Shown here: piece after piece, positions 42,838 to 54,559 of the stretch | Position numbering within the stretch: position 1 is the first letter of the stretch | How the letters are laid out: the number at the start of each line of letters is the position of its first letter | Assembly (NCBI GenBank): GCA_963580285.1 | Contig: OY757026.1 | Location: 49,017,143-49,081,142, forward strand | From: Lucinisca nassula | Lineage: Eukaryota > Mollusca > Bivalvia > Lucinida > Lucinidae | Reading direction: 5' to 3' | DNA: 64,000 bases | Program-made: the position numbers and the translations under genes | The notes under the pieces: generated by a model | The model's database searches: none | Told to the model about the DNA's origin: nothing | The model's input: the letters and a program-made list of their open reading frames with translations, nothing else

Positions 42838-44035
42838 ACAAGATGTGTTTGTGAAACACGGATGCCCCCCCGGACAGTGCATGTTAAATATGAAAGCAGT
42901 ATCACTAACCAATCAAATGGTATGGCCGATGTTCAAGTCTTAAAAAAGTAGGTCAAGGTCATGAGGTCAAAAATTATGGGATCGTTGGAAAGGTCTTGTA
43001 ACATAGAATGCACATGTGAAATATGAAAGCCCTATCACTTACCAATCGAAAGTTATGGCCAATGTTAAAGTTTTTAAAAAATAGGTCAAATGTCAAGGTC
43101 AAGGTAAAATAATACGGTACCTATGGAAAGATCTTGTGATAAAGAATGCACATGTGAAATATGAAAGACCTATCTGTTACCAATCCAAAGTTATGGACTG
43201 TGTTAAAGTTTTTAAAAAGTAGATCAAATGTCATGGTCAAGGTCATGAGGTCAAAAATTATGATACCACTGGAAAGGTCTTGTGACAAGGAATACACATG
43301 TGAAATATTAAAAGCCCTAGGACTTACCAATCGAAAGTTATGGCCAATGTTAAAGTTTTTTTTAAAAGTAGGTCAAATGTCAAGGTCACAAGGTCAAAAA
43401 TTATGGTAACACTAGAAAGGTCTTGTGACAAGGAATGCACATGTGAAATATGAAACCCTATCACTTACCAATCAAAAGTTATGGCCAATGTTAAAGTTTT
43501 TAAAAAGTAGGTGAAACGTCAAGGTCAAGGTCATGAAGTCAAAAATTATGGTACCACTGGAAAGGTCTTGTGACAAGGAAACCACGTGTGAAATACGAGC
43601 TATGTAAGCTATATCAATTACCATTCAAACATTATGCCCAATGTTAAAGTTTTTGTGAATGTTAAAAGTTTTTTTTAAAAGAAGAAGATCAAATGACAAG
43701 GTCAAGAGGTCAAAAATTATGGTATCACTAGAACAGTCTTGTTACATGGAATAGACATGTGAAATATGAAAGTCCTATCACTAACCAATCAAACTTTATG
43801 GCTAATCTTAAAAAGGAGGTCAAAAGAAGGTCAGATTTCAAGGTCACGGTCACAAGGTCAAAATTTATGGTATCTCTTGAAAGGTATTGTGACAAGGAAT
43901 GCACATGTGAAAGAAGAAAGCCCTATAAGTTACCATTCAAAAGTTATGCCCAATGTTCAGGTTTTTGCGGACAGACAAACAGGCAGACAGTCCAAAACTA
44001 TATGCCCCCAGAATCTTTGATTACGGAGGCATAAA
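42838..44035 (+). mobile_element. hairpin-ended tandem-core element, family F (~143-bp unit)
   Basis: Starts ACAAGATGTGTTTGTGAAACAC, whose GTGTTTGTGAAACAC is a palindrome, then CGGATGCCCCCC. About seven core units of 139-149 bp follow (AATGCACATGTGAAATATGA; GTTATGGCCAATGTTAAAGT; GGTCAAGGTCATGAGGTCAA). The 3' end has a GACAGACAAACAGGCAGACA tract and a terminal stem TATGCCCCCAGAATC / GATTACGGAGGCATA. Same plan as the 166-bp cassettes but unrelated in sequence. Confidence 0.85.
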
Positions 44036-44576
44036 AATAAAGTAATTTAAAATACTGATTAGCTGAACATCAGTACACATATTGCAGTTTTAAACTCAAA
44101 TCTATAAAGGTATTTAAAATTAAATTCATGAAGAATTATCATTATATTTAAATATAAAGTGGATTTGATTTGTGTATGGCTGATAAAATTGATTAAACTT
44201 TCATTCAGTCAACAATTAAAAAGGTGACTAAGTATTATAATATGCTTCCCTACCGGGAGCATAAGTCATGATCAGCAAGGCGGTTTTACTCCAGGAAGAG
44301 ACCCTCTATGCACAGATGAAGGTATTAGAAAAGGTAAAAGAGTGTTTATTTAATGTATCTTTAAAACCAACTAGATCTATTACTAAAAGTGATCTATCAA
44401 TAAAAGTGATTGATATCCCACAAAAATGTCTACAGACAAATTGAATTATGCTATATTCTTCTGCTCAGTTTTGTTGCAGAGATTATAAAATTTCAATTTT
44501 AGTTTTTACAATTTCATTCATACAACTAACATTATCCAAATAAGACTGGAATGCCATGCCAAACAACCTTCATCTT
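44036..44576. other. no recognised feature
   Basis: AT-rich; no gene or repeat that I can support. Confidence 0.45.
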
Positions 44577-45115
44577 TCTTACCTGGTACGTCTGCGATTA
44601 CCCCTTTTGTGGATAACCATTGTTTATAACTTTTTTCAGATGAACATGGTTTGTTAGTTAATTTTGGGGAGCTGATGGGAGCTGTGGGTTTCCTGATCAT
44701 TGCCTCCACTTCTATTTTATGGCCAAGCCAACACTATTTAGTTAATTTTTGAGCCAGTTAGTTTGCTTTAAACTTTATTTATTTTGATTTGTCAAACATT
44801 TACAAGTTCATACATAGACAGAACACAATAGTACATGCAAACAGGATTTCAAAACAAGCATTCAAGCCAGTTAGTTTAACTAACCACACTTTCGAGACAG
44901 GCTTATACGTAAGTGGTTAACCAGTACAGTGCACAGTCTTTCACCAGAAGTTGATAACCACCCTTCTTGAATCAGCAGAAGGGAATGACCAGAGAAAAGA
45001 TTTCCTGATTGATAGCCATTTTAGAATGTTGCCAACCTCAGCAGGTATGGAACCCTTAACTTCTTGATCACCAGTCAGGAAAGCATCCAACAGAGCTACC
45101 AGTCTGGCTTAGATG
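44577..45115 (-). repeat. ~500-bp repeat 3' fragment plus S3 SINE-like head, split by a retroposed piece
   Basis: 44655-44750 matches the end of the 41165 copy (CCTCCACTTCTATTTTATGG). 44880-45115 matches 41770-41998 and has, on the minus strand, CTGGTAGCTCTGTTGGATGC (A box) and GGGTTCCATACC (good B box). The two parts are separated by the insert at 44765-44864. Confidence 0.65.
44765..44864 (-). mobile_element. 100-bp 5'-truncated retroposed 3' end with 13-bp target duplication
   Basis: AGCCAGTTAGTTT is present at 44752-44764 and again at 44865-44877. The 100 bp between reads on the minus strand as a 3' end finishing AAATAAATAAAGTTTAAAGC, with a polyadenylation-type signal. This is the signature of target-primed reverse transcription of a 5'-truncated LINE or mRNA. 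Source family unknown. Confidence 0.8.
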
Positions 45116-45467
45116 AATAAAAAATTTAAGACGAACGATCGTTATATTCTTTAGCTAGAATAAACAATGTCCCGGGTACGACTATAAATGACACCAATAT
45201 TAATCTTCACCATGCTGGAAACTATGTATCTTCATGCCTGGAATAAAAAAAAATAATAGTGTCAATGTTAATAAAATACTTATTATCATTAACTACACAT
45301 GTACAACAATGTATTGTTTATTTATATTACCATGCATACATCAAAATGCTCTCTAAAGGCTTGGGAGATTTTCAATGATGGTAAACCATGTAAAAGTCTC
45401 TATTAATGATTCAATTTTCTCTAAAGTATTTTTATACATTCTGATGTGTAAAAAAACTGTACCAATT
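45116..45467. other. no recognised feature
   Basis: AT-rich spacer before the second 166-bp array. Confidence 0.45.
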
Positions 45468-47896
45468 AAGTGCCCCTAGAGGGGAGTCACTTTTACCCCA
45501 GTGCTATAATTTGAACAATCTTAGAAGAGGTGCACTGTATGAAATTTCATACTAAATACCAAAGACATGAGCCTTGTGGTTTCAGAGAAGAAGATTTAAA
45601 GGTTTTCCCTATGTAAGTCTTTGTAACGGGACCATTCCTGGCACCAAGGCTATCATTTGAACAATCTTTGTAGAGGTCCACTAGATGAAGCTACACACCA
45701 AATATCAAAGACCTCGGCCTTGTGGTTTCTGAGAAGAAGATTTTTTAAAGATTTTTCCTATATAAGTCAATGTAAAACTAAAGGGGTCCGGGCCAGGGGC
45801 ATTTCTTGGTTTTCCCTATATAAGCTCATGTAAAACCAAAGGGCCCCGGGGCGGGGGCATTTTTGGCCCCAGCAATATAATTTGAACAATCTTGGTAGGG
45901 GTCCACTAGATGAAGCTTCATACCAAATATGAAAGACCTGGGCCTTGCGGTTTCTGAGAAGAAGATTTTTAAAGATTTTCCCTATATAAGCCCATGTAAA
46001 ACCAAAGGGCCCCGGAGTGGGGGCATTAATCGCCCCAGGGCTATAATTTGAACAATCTTGGTAAAGGTCCACTAGATGAAGCTACACACCAAATATCAAA
46101 GACCTCGGCCTTGTGGTTTCTGAGAAGAAGATTTTTTTAAGATTTTTACTATATAAGTCAATGTAAAACTAAAGGGGTCCGGGCCAGGGGCATTTCTTGG
46201 CCCCAGGACTATAATTAGAACAATCATGATAGAGGTCCACTAGATGAAGCTTCATACCAAATATCAAAGACCTAGGCCTTGTGGTTTCAGAGAAGAAGAT
46301 TTTTAAAGATTTTCCCTATATAAGCCCATGTAAAACCAAAGGGCCCCGGGGCGGGGGCATTGTGGGCCCCAGCACTATAATTTGAACAATTTTCGTAGGG
46401 TCCACTAGATGAAGCTTCATACCAAATATCAAAGACCTGGGCCTGGTGGTTTCAGAGAAGAAGATTTTTAAAGTTTTTCCCTACATAAGTCTATATAAAA
46501 CCAAAGGGCCCCGGTGCGGGGGCATTTTTGGCCCCAGGGCAGTAATTTGAACAATCTCGATAAAGGTCATCAAGACAAAGCTACATTCCAAACATCAAAC
46601 ACCTGGGCCTCATGGTTTCATACAAGAAGATTTTTTAAGGTTTTCCATATATAAGTCTATGTAAAACCAAAAGGCCCAGGAGCAGGGGCATTTTTGGCCC
46701 AAGGGCTATAATTTTAACAACCTTGGTAGAGGTCCACTAGCTGAAGCTTCATACCAAATATCAAAGACCTAGGCCTTGTGGTTTCAGTGAAGAAGATTTT
46801 TCAAGATTTTCCCTATATAAGTCCATGAGTCTATGTAAAACCAAAGGGCCCCGGAGCAGGGGCATTTTTGGCCCCAGGGCTATAATTTGAACAATCTTGG
46901 TAGAGGTCCACAAGATAGAGCTTCATACCAAATATCAAAGACCTGGGCCTTGCAGTTTCAGAGAAGAAGATTTTTAAAGATTTTCCCTATATAAGCCTAT
47001 GTAAAACCAAAGGGCCCCGGGGCGGGGGCATTTTTGGCCCCAGCACTATAATTTGAACAATCTTGGTAGGGGTCCACTAGATGAAGCTTCATACCAAATA
47101 TCAAAGACCTGGGCCTTGTGGTTTCAGAGAAGAAGATTTTTAAAGATTTCCCCTATTTAAGCCAATGTAAAACCAAAGGGCCCCGGGGCGGGGGCATTTT
47201 TGGCCCCAGCACTATAATTTGAACAATCTTGGTAGGGGTCCACTAGATGAAGCTTCATACCAAATATGAAAGACCTGGGCCTTGCGGTTTCAGAGGAGAA
47301 CATTTTTCAAGATTTTCCCTATATAAGCTCATGTAAAACCAAAGGGCCCCGGAGTGGGGGCATTTATCGCCCCAGGGCTATAATTTGAACAATCTTTGTA
47401 GGGGTCCACTAGATGAAGCTTCATACCAAATATCAAAGACCTGGGCCTTGCGGATTCAGAGAAGAAGATTTTTAAAGATTTTCCCTATATAAGCCCATGT
47501 AAAACCAAAGGGCCCCGGGGCGGGGGCATTTTTGGCCCCAGCACTATAATTTGAACAATCTTGGTAGGGGTCCACTAGATGAAGCTTCATACCAAATAAG
47601 AAAGACCTGGGCCTTGCGGTTTCAGAGAAGAAGATTTTTTAAGTTTTCGGTGAAAAAAATCTATTTTTGGCTCCTGTGACCTTGATGTGAAACGGACCGG
47701 AACCATTTGAACAACTTTGAAAGGGGACCACCTAGGCATCATTCCTGTGAAGTTTGATCAAAATCCGATCAGTGGTTTCGGAGGAGATGTCGTTTGAAGA
47801 AATTGTTTACGCACGGACGGACGCACGCACGGACGCACGACGGACGACGGACAAAAAGTGATCCCAAAAGCTCACCTCGTCACAACGTGACGGTGA
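45468..47896 (+). mobile_element. second 166-bp-core array with complete 3' terminus
   Basis: About 13 monomers of the same core as 14657-25781. The 5' start is degenerate (CCCCTAGAGGGGAGTCAC). A ~160-bp monomer variant carrying GGTCCGGGCCAGGGGCATTT occurs twice (about 45640-45800 and 46045-46200), separated by standard monomers. The 3' block is complete: CGGACGGACGCACGCACGGA tract, GTGATCCCAAAAG, and hairpin CTCACCTCGTCAC / GTGACGGTGAG near 47868-47896. Confidence 0.9.
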
Positions 47897-47919
47897 GCTA
47901 AAAAAAAAAGAAAATTCCA

Positions 47920-48067
47920 TTCCTCCACGGGGGTTTGAACTCACGCCCCTCAGATTCATAGCACAAATTAATCCAGTTATTGGTCGGAAATGGTGGGGAT
48001 GGACGGACGGACAGACACCGGAGGGTATATTGTAATATCCCAGCACTATCGTGTGATGGGGTATAAC
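47920..48067 (+). mobile_element. family E element end joined to a tRNA-like fragment
   Basis: Begins with a fragment also seen at 48250-48280 (TTTGAACTCACGCCCCTCAG), then TTGGTCGGAAATGGTGGGGA, GGACGGACGG, CACCGGAGGG and the terminal hairpin around 48035-48063. Confidence 0.7.
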
Positions 48068-48242
48068 AAAAAGAAGAAAAGGGTGAAAAAAAAGGGGAAA
48101 AAAAGGAATGAAAAACCAAAAATGAGGAAAATTAAAAAAAATAAATAAATTCATTGCCAAAATGAAAAAGAAAGAAAAAGAAAAATGAAAAAAGAACAAA
48201 CAAAAAAAAAAAAAAAAAAAGAAAAAACGAAAAAAAAAAAAT
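48068..48242. repeat. A-rich low-complexity tract
   Basis: Runs of A with interspersed G; includes ~18-nt A homopolymers near 48202-48240. Comparable to 14490-14656, which also follows a family E end. Confidence 0.8.
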
Positions 48243-48333
48243 TTCCATTCCTCGACGAAGATTTGAACTCACGCCCCTCAGATTCATAGTCAACAATAGC
48301 ACTCTAACCACTACACTGGCAGTGATAATCAAT
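48243..48333 (-). mobile_element. tRNA-like SINE head, family S6
   Basis: On the minus strand: GCCAGTGTAGTGGTTAGAGT (A box) and GCGTGAGTTCAAATCTTCG (B box GAGTTCAAATC). Only the head is recognisable, and it adjoins family E sequence. Not a functional tRNA gene on the evidence here. Confidence 0.6.
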
Positions 48334-48942
48334 ATATTTCATAAATTAAAGGAATAGATGCGCAGAAACTATTTAATGGGAATTGTTAACGACCAATTTT
48401 TCGTTAAATGTTAAGGCATTTTGTGTATTTACAACACAAAACCTGCTTATTATGGTCGTTTATACATCAGCGCAGTTTCATCCAAATATTCCATATAGTA
48501 AAGGAATAAGTCCCCAAAAACCATTTAATCGGAATTTTTAACAACCATAATTCCGTTAAATGTTAATGTATTTTGCCCATTTACAATCCCAAACCACTCA
48601 TACCCAATGCCAATGTGTATACAAAATTTGAAGAAAATCCGTGAAAAAATATTCAAGTTATTGATCGGAAACGCCCCAAAACCCCTTATTTTGAACTAAA
48701 AAGGGCCATAACTCTGTCAAATGTTAACGGATTTTGCCCATTAACAATCCCATACCACTCATTCCCGATATATACATGTATGCAAAATTTGAAAAAAATT
48801 CGTTAAAAATTACTCAAGTTATCGATCGGAAATGGTGCGGACGGACGGACGGACGGACGGACGGACATACGGACGGACGGACGGACGGACGGACACCGGA
48901 GGGTATATCATAATACCCCACCACTATCGTGTGGTGGGGTAT
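48334..48942 (+). mobile_element. family E tandem-core element with perfect terminal hairpin
   Basis: About three units of 150-180 bp (AAAGGAATARRTSCSCARAA; CCGTTAAATGTTAATGTATT; GGGCCATAACTCTGTCAAAT). A (GGAC)n tract lies at about 48838-48896, then CACCGGAGGGTATATC. The hairpin ATACCCCACCAC / GTGGTGGGGTAT (48913-48942) has perfect 12-bp arms. Confidence 0.8.
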
Positions 48943-50045
48943 AAAAAAAGGGTGAAACACGCAACTGCCGTTTCCTTAATTTTCAGTTTCACTGCAGCTA
49001 AATATCTGTAGTACATGGAACGCAAATACGTTTATGCGTCCCATTTGATTCACTCATGAAATATAATGAATATATTCCGGCATTTCCATATACCGAACCT
49101 GTTCTATTAATATAAAATGCGCAGCCCAATCTACAACCTATTTTATGTCATGCGCCAATATCAAGGAAATCTCCTTTTTAACGGCATGTCGAAGCTGTTT
49201 CGGTCTTTACAGCTTTTATGTTTCATGTAGATCCTGATGAGATGGCTCATACTAAACTATCTCATCCGGTTCTAAACGGCTTGCCATCCTGTTGGTGATT
49301 ATTGACTATCCACTCCTTTTACATGTAGTAGAAAGGGCGTATCCTAATTCAGAGATTGAAGGGTGTACTTCAGAAACTCTGGGGTGAACGGGTTAAAGCA
49401 TAACCTGCATCTTTTTTACTGGAGCAGGTGTCATTCTTCCCCTTATATTTCGTCACAGAAAGCATGACTACATATTTCATGCGATTCATCTACTGGAGCT
49501 GATTGAAATGAAATGTTGCGTCTGATCTTCTCTGCAATATAAGGACAATTCTGAAAGTCGTCTGCTTTTAAACTTTGTTGGACACTTTAAAGATAAATGA
49601 CACGCTTGTTCGGCAGACACTTAACTAGCATGTGTCGTATGATCATTCATGATTTTTTTCAACTTAAACCAAAACAGCGAGAAAATGTTGAGTGAAACTG
49701 CGCCTAAATCTGAATATAAGCCGGGCTACTTTTTGTGCGGACACACATTTCTATGGCAGTGAAAACCGGAAACATATTGAAAACTCGTGTGCCAGCATAG
49801 AATGACAGATAATATAATCTGTCATTAAAAAGTGTGACAGTCGATAATTTCAAATTGAATGCTCAAACAAATAAGTATCAAATCTGTGTTTTTTCTACAG
49901 AATGAATTCATTATTTATAAGACAGCAGCAATTTTCTGTCTGGGTCGAAATAACTGCAAAATGCAAGGCCAATTGAAAGGTCATTCGGCTGACTATCCCT
50001 AATGAAAATTTTGGACTGACATATCGATCGTGAACTATACAGGTG
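48943..50045. other. no recognised feature
   Basis: Unique-looking sequence; no gene supported on either strand. Confidence 0.45.
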
Positions 50046-50345
50046 TTTTGTTTGAGTTGGTTTTACGTCTTCGGTCATGTTTGAGACGTCGTTTCCAATT
50101 TTGTGAGACTTTTACCCGAGATTGAGATTACATGACTTCTCAAGCCCTTTCGCCAAACAAACAATATGGTTTATACTTGTATGAAAGGACGGTCCCACTG
50201 GCACCACTTCACCTGGACAGGCTTAGACCTTCTAAGCGGTTTACCAGTACTCATAGGCGGTCGGTTTCAGCTCTACGTGGAAGCACCATGCAGCCCATGC
50301 TATTTCCCCAAGCCCCGATTGGCGGGGGCCGAGCCAAGCTGTAAG
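50046..50345 (+). repeat. S2 dispersed repeat
   Basis: TTGGTTTTACGTCTTCGGTC at left, GGTTTACCAGTACTCATAGG and TTTCAGCTCTACGTGGAAGC toward the right, ending CCCCGATTGGCGGGGGCC, a short stem. Confidence 0.8.
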
Positions 50346-50599
50346 CTGTGTTTCAGTAAAAAAAAAAAAAAATTGGATGGATGGATGTATGGAAATTATC
50401 TGATTGAAGTCATTTGATGCATAGATTGATCGATCTAACACTCAGTTGACTGTGTGATTGAATGATTTATAATGTTCCGATTTTCATAATCACATGGTAA
50501 TGATCAGTATACATATACTTCCTGCAATGAAAGACAAAATGTAAGGCGAGTATAGTCACTTCAAAAACGTGTGTCTTCGGAACCCCGGGCTTCGGACGT

Positions 50600-50660
50600 G
50601 TGCGTCCAGCGAAGACTCAGATCAGGCTGTGCTGATGCACAGGCTGATCTGAGTCTGTGC
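50600..50660. repeat. hairpin, possible family C relative
   Basis: Arms GACTCAGATCAGGCTGTGC / TGCACAGGCTGATCTGAGTC around 50610-50655. It resembles other C hairpins in its GATCTG...CAGATC pairing, but the link is weak. Confidence 0.5.
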
Positions 50661-50698
50661 TGTGCATGATATGAATGTCCCTTGATCCCAAGCATATT

Positions 50699-50990
50699 TA
50701 TATGGACAGGAAACCGCACCCCGCCCATCGGGGCTTGGAAAATGGATTGGGCCGCATTGTGCTTCCACGAAGAGCTGAAACTGACCGCATACGAGTACTG
50801 GTAAACCGCTTAGAAGGTCTAAGCCTGCCCAGGCAAGGTAGTGCGAGTCAGCCTGATCATGCATTAGTTTCATCGGACGGCAGGGATTGAGATGTCATTT
50901 CATCTAAATATCAGATTAAAGCCCCGATAAACTGGAATCAACGTCTCCAAAATGACCTAAATGTATTGACGGAGACTTTAAACCTCAAAT
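50699..50990 (-). repeat. S2 dispersed repeat, minus strand
   Basis: Reverse complement of the 50046 copy. The two copies lie 350 bp apart as an inverted pair flanking the 50.6-kb hairpin. Confidence 0.8.
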
Positions 50991-51719
50991 CAAACAAATG
51001 CAAAGGAAATGCTGTATATAGTATTTTGTATGCGTGGATACTCTGGCTGATCTAAGGCAGCTCTAATTTTCCCTTTTCATGGCTGAATTTACATGGCGCC
51101 AACCAATCAGAATTCCAACTGTGGTAGATTGATTAAAGTTTGATATTCAGACTGGATACATGTTCATTTCGTTGATGAGTTCTTTCTTAATTCTCTTCAG
51201 GGAATCATTAAAGAGATATTGCATTGACAGCCTGGCTTCTCTCGCTAAATGTTATCAGATCTTAGATCATCAAGCAATGAGGTTAACTGTATTTGCTGCG
51301 TTTAGGAGAAAAAGAAATCAAGGCTGCAAAGGACGAGCGAAAATAAAGCTCAACTTCAAGATGTAACGCAATCGAATTCAGACACAAAAAGGCAGGAAAA
51401 CGGTCACTGTGGTAAAAAGGTGAATCAAAGCAATCAAAGTGCCGATAGTGGGATTGTTTATCTTTGGATAGCGTTTGGCAAATTTTGCATCTGGTTGGTA
51501 GTTATGAAGAGTATATTCTTGCACAAAATCTTTTGAAGACCTTTATGGGCCAGAAGTCGTGTTCAAGCAACAAAACCTATGTTGAAATCATGAAATTCAT
51601 GTGCTGTTTGAACATGAGTTTTGGCCTTTGGATATTACAGAAACGGCCTTGCCTTATTTACGTTGCGTTAGAGAGACGTAACGTTGTCGCCATGAACAAA
51701 GCATTTGAAAGTTTTATTA
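50991..51719. other. no recognised feature
   Basis: No supportable gene. Short open frames here lack any motif I recognise. Confidence 0.45.
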
Positions 51720-51975
51720 TGACGTCAGAACGTCATTGCGGAACAGATGTTATAGTTAGCAACGTCTTGAACTAGCCACCATGTTAGTTTTCGGTCGCAT
51801 CTGAAGAGGTGACATGGAGTTGTGGGGCGTTTTCGTCGCAATGTGTCGTAGGAAGTGCAAGGATGACGATCATGCATGAATATTTCATTGCAATAACATT
51901 TGCCTGGTCCTTTGGAAAATATTCAAACAGCTTCCTCGGGATCCGCAAATGCTATGCATGAAAAGTTATGGATGA
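51720..51975 (+). repeat. dispersed repeat, partner of 8570-8830
   Basis: Shares block order with the reverse complement of 8570-8830, including TGACGTCAGAACGTCATTGC at the left and GGGGCGTTTTCGTCGCAATG in the middle. Confidence 0.65.
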
Positions 51976-52480
51976 TCTCTTTACTTGTTCAAATAGGGCT
52001 TGAATATATACTTACGAGGCCTAGCTCATCTGGCCTACAAAATTTGAACGTCAAACGTTTTTCATTACTTGGTGAATTTCTTTAACTTTTACAGAAGGCA
52101 TTAACAAAACCTAATATAAAGCGACTTTTAGTCACCAAAATTATTTTCAATAATGTTCTAATGTTCTTGATTCTTTTGTTATTTTCGATTTTCGAGAAAA
52201 AAAGTTTATATTTCCTTATTATTACTTGCAAGTATTTTCTTTATCATTACTTGCAAATATTTCAGTTAAATATATTTAGTATCAGTATGATATCTTTATG
52301 TGTACACGGGACTCCGTGGCCTAGTGTCTCTGAAAACCAAAATAACTTTATTCCTCTTTATTGACATAAACCGCTCCTTTAATGATACAAATTACAAAAT
52401 CTACCCACACCGCGTACTTTTAACCCATTTTATACTGAATGGAATCCTCCACCTCATATATAGCACATGTCCTTTTCAAA
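51976..52480. other. AT-rich non-coding stretch
   Basis: Contains a small direct repeat (ATTACTTGCAARTATTT twice near 52220-52262) and a SINE-head-like scrap at 52306-52330 (GGACTCCGTGGCCTAGTG). No gene. Confidence 0.45.
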
Positions 52481-52600
52481 ATTTAGGGGTGTCAAAGGTT
52501 GGGCTTCTTCAAAATTTATTTGGCTGATCCTTACGCCCGGATCAGACGCCGCATTCTGTGACATCTGATCTGGCCCTGCACTGTTTGCCAGTTACCAGGT
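52481..52600. mobile_element. family C hairpin element, copy 2
   Basis: Hairpin at about 52537-52592 (CGGATCAGACGCCGCATTCT with partner GACATCTGATCTGGCCCTG). Its left flank AAATTTAGGGGTGTCAAAGG matches, inverted, the right flank of copy 3 at 61680-61700. Confidence 0.65.
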
Positions 52601-53172
52601 TTGGAATTTCTGATACAAAATGGGTTGATTGTACTAAGTTATAAACAGACGTTCCATGGCGAATTAATCTACGATGTTTCCATTCACGTTTTGTATACGG
52701 AGAATCCCTCAAATAATTCCTGTCACGGTAAGCGTTTTGGAACGTAAGCAAGAGGACAGGTGCGATCATGGAATTAATTTTTTGAACACACAAAGTATAA
52801 TACATGTATTTATTTCCATTGGCAGCATGTTTTATTTTATGTGGCACTTTTGAAACTGTTTAGAATATGGGACAATATTTTCTCACGGTGTCTCTTGGCG
52901 GTGATTAGGTCGTATGCAGTAAGGCCAAAAATCACTCTTCTGAGTACTATCAGACAATTGTCAAGGCAATCGCCCCAAAAAGGAATGAAAGAAAAACTGG
53001 CGGTAAAAGTCACAGTAAAAAAAAAAAACCAAACCGCATTCGTCGATTACTTGACTTGAGAAATGTAATTTAATATTGAGTCATTAACTTTTCAAAACGA
53101 GCACTAATATGCAGATTAATGGAAACATTGCAGAAAGAGGCTTTAATAACCACTCTATAAATTCAATACTTT
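52601..53172. other. no recognised feature
   Basis: No gene or repeat that I can support. Confidence 0.4.
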
Positions 53173-53465
53173 GTTTGATTTACGGTTTAACGTCCCCGTC
53201 AACACTGTATAGGCCATTTTCGAGACGTTGCTTCCAATTTTGTGGCACTTTTACCCGACATTGAGATGAAATGACATCTAAAGCCCTGTCGCCCAATGAA
53301 ACCAATAGGGTTTATAAGCATGGACGGCCCGACTCGCACCGCTTTACCTGGGCAGCCTTGGATCCTCTTAGCGGTTTACCAGTGCTCGTGTGCGCTCGGA
53401 TTTCAGGTGTGCGAGGGAGCATCATGCGGCCCATCTATTTCTACAATCCCCGATGGGCGGGGCCA
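53173..53465 (+). repeat. S2 dispersed repeat
   Basis: Starts TTTGATTTACGGTTTAACGT and ends near CCCCGATGGGCGGGGCC. Same block order as the other S2 copies. Confidence 0.8.
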
Positions 53466-53525
53466 TATACATTCAATATACCTGATACATAGATCATTCT
53501 ATCATGGTTCAAAAACTGGCATATT

Positions 53526-54005
53526 TCTGATGAATTTATTATATTCTTATTTTTGCAGCAATAGCAGATTGCAGGTGCTCCTTAGAACCGCCTCGTTGAG
53601 ACTGTTCTTACGAGTTACTACAACATTTATTTTAGAACAGTAATAAAAAAATAGTGGATCTTACATGAGCGTTCATGAATTATTGAATTTATTAAACGAG
53701 TTGAGGAAAAGGGATAAAATGCGAGGCTTAGCCGAGCAATTCATCCCTTTCCTCAACTCGTTATTCAAATAAATGAGCACTAGTGAAAGATTCTATTTAT
53801 TTAATTAATTTATTTAAGATATTTAGAACGCATTTTAATCCACTGCTGGATTACTGCATTTATTATATGGGCCCCGTCAAGCGATTTTGGTACATATCGC
53901 CTATGCGAGCAGTGAATCAAGAGGAACCCTTGTAAACCCCCCCTTTCCCCAAATAAAGTGGAGTTTATAACTGTGTTCATATCACGGGCTTCTTTACGTA
54001 ATAGA
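53526..54005 (-). mobile_element. palindromic MITE family A, copy A10, split by a fold-back
   Basis: The palindrome remnant TTAGAACCGCCTCGTTGAGA is at about 53582. Right-side AAACCCCCC / GTGGAGTTT and GGGCTTCTTTACGTAAT blocks are at about 53930-54005. A family D fold-back (53657-53790) sits between. Confidence 0.65.
53657..53790. mobile_element. fold-back element, family D, copy 2
   Basis: Arms AACGAGTTGAGGAAAAGGGA and CCCTTTCCTCAACTCGTTAT, outer arms GATCTTACATGAGC / GAGCACTAGTGAAAGATTC, apex GCGAGGCTTAGCCGAGCAA. The apex matches the 2.9-kb copy although the arms differ. Confidence 0.85.
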
Positions 54006-54010
54006 TATGC

Positions 54011-54289
54011 TATTACGAAAACACGCCTATACATATACATTGAAAACTTACCGCCGAAAAAACGGAAATTTTAAGATGAAAAATTGTGATTTTTTTCTTA
54101 TTTCTGCACAAAATATAGATTGTGGGTACTCGTTAGAACCGCCTCGATGAGGCGGTTCTAACGAGTACCCACAATCTATATTTTGGAGCAGCAATAGGAA
54201 AAATAAGGTATATCCCTGCAAACCCCAGTTTTTCTCTATAAAAGTGGGGTTCAAGGGGGTCAAAATTATATAAGCGTGTTTTCGTGATG
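54011..54289 (-). mobile_element. palindromic MITE family A, copy A11 (intact)
   Basis: Termini CTATTACGAAAACACGCC and GCGTGTTTTCGTGATG. Central palindrome about 54090-54205 is near perfect. A clean copy in the opposite orientation to A3. Confidence 0.9.
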
Positions 54290-54559
54290 CAATGCTTACC
54301 TTTTAAGCCTGCATACCATTGCTGATGACGAAATATTAATTAAAGACACGAATTTCTCATTATTTTACAGAAATCAATTAAGATACACATCATAAAACTT
54401 TTAAAGGCGATTTGGCAGATACAATAGCAATGCGTTTCCGAAAATTTCAGAAAGTCGACATTTTGTGGCACACATCAAGTCAACAAGTTTCTGGGACGAA
54501 CATCCCTCTAAGCTCCGCTTTATATAGAGACAACTGGGATTTGAATTAGCACCCCGTAA

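Noticed and set aside
47807..48332. Phenylalanine-rich minus-strand open frames
   Set aside because: Produced by A-rich low-complexity sequence read in antisense.
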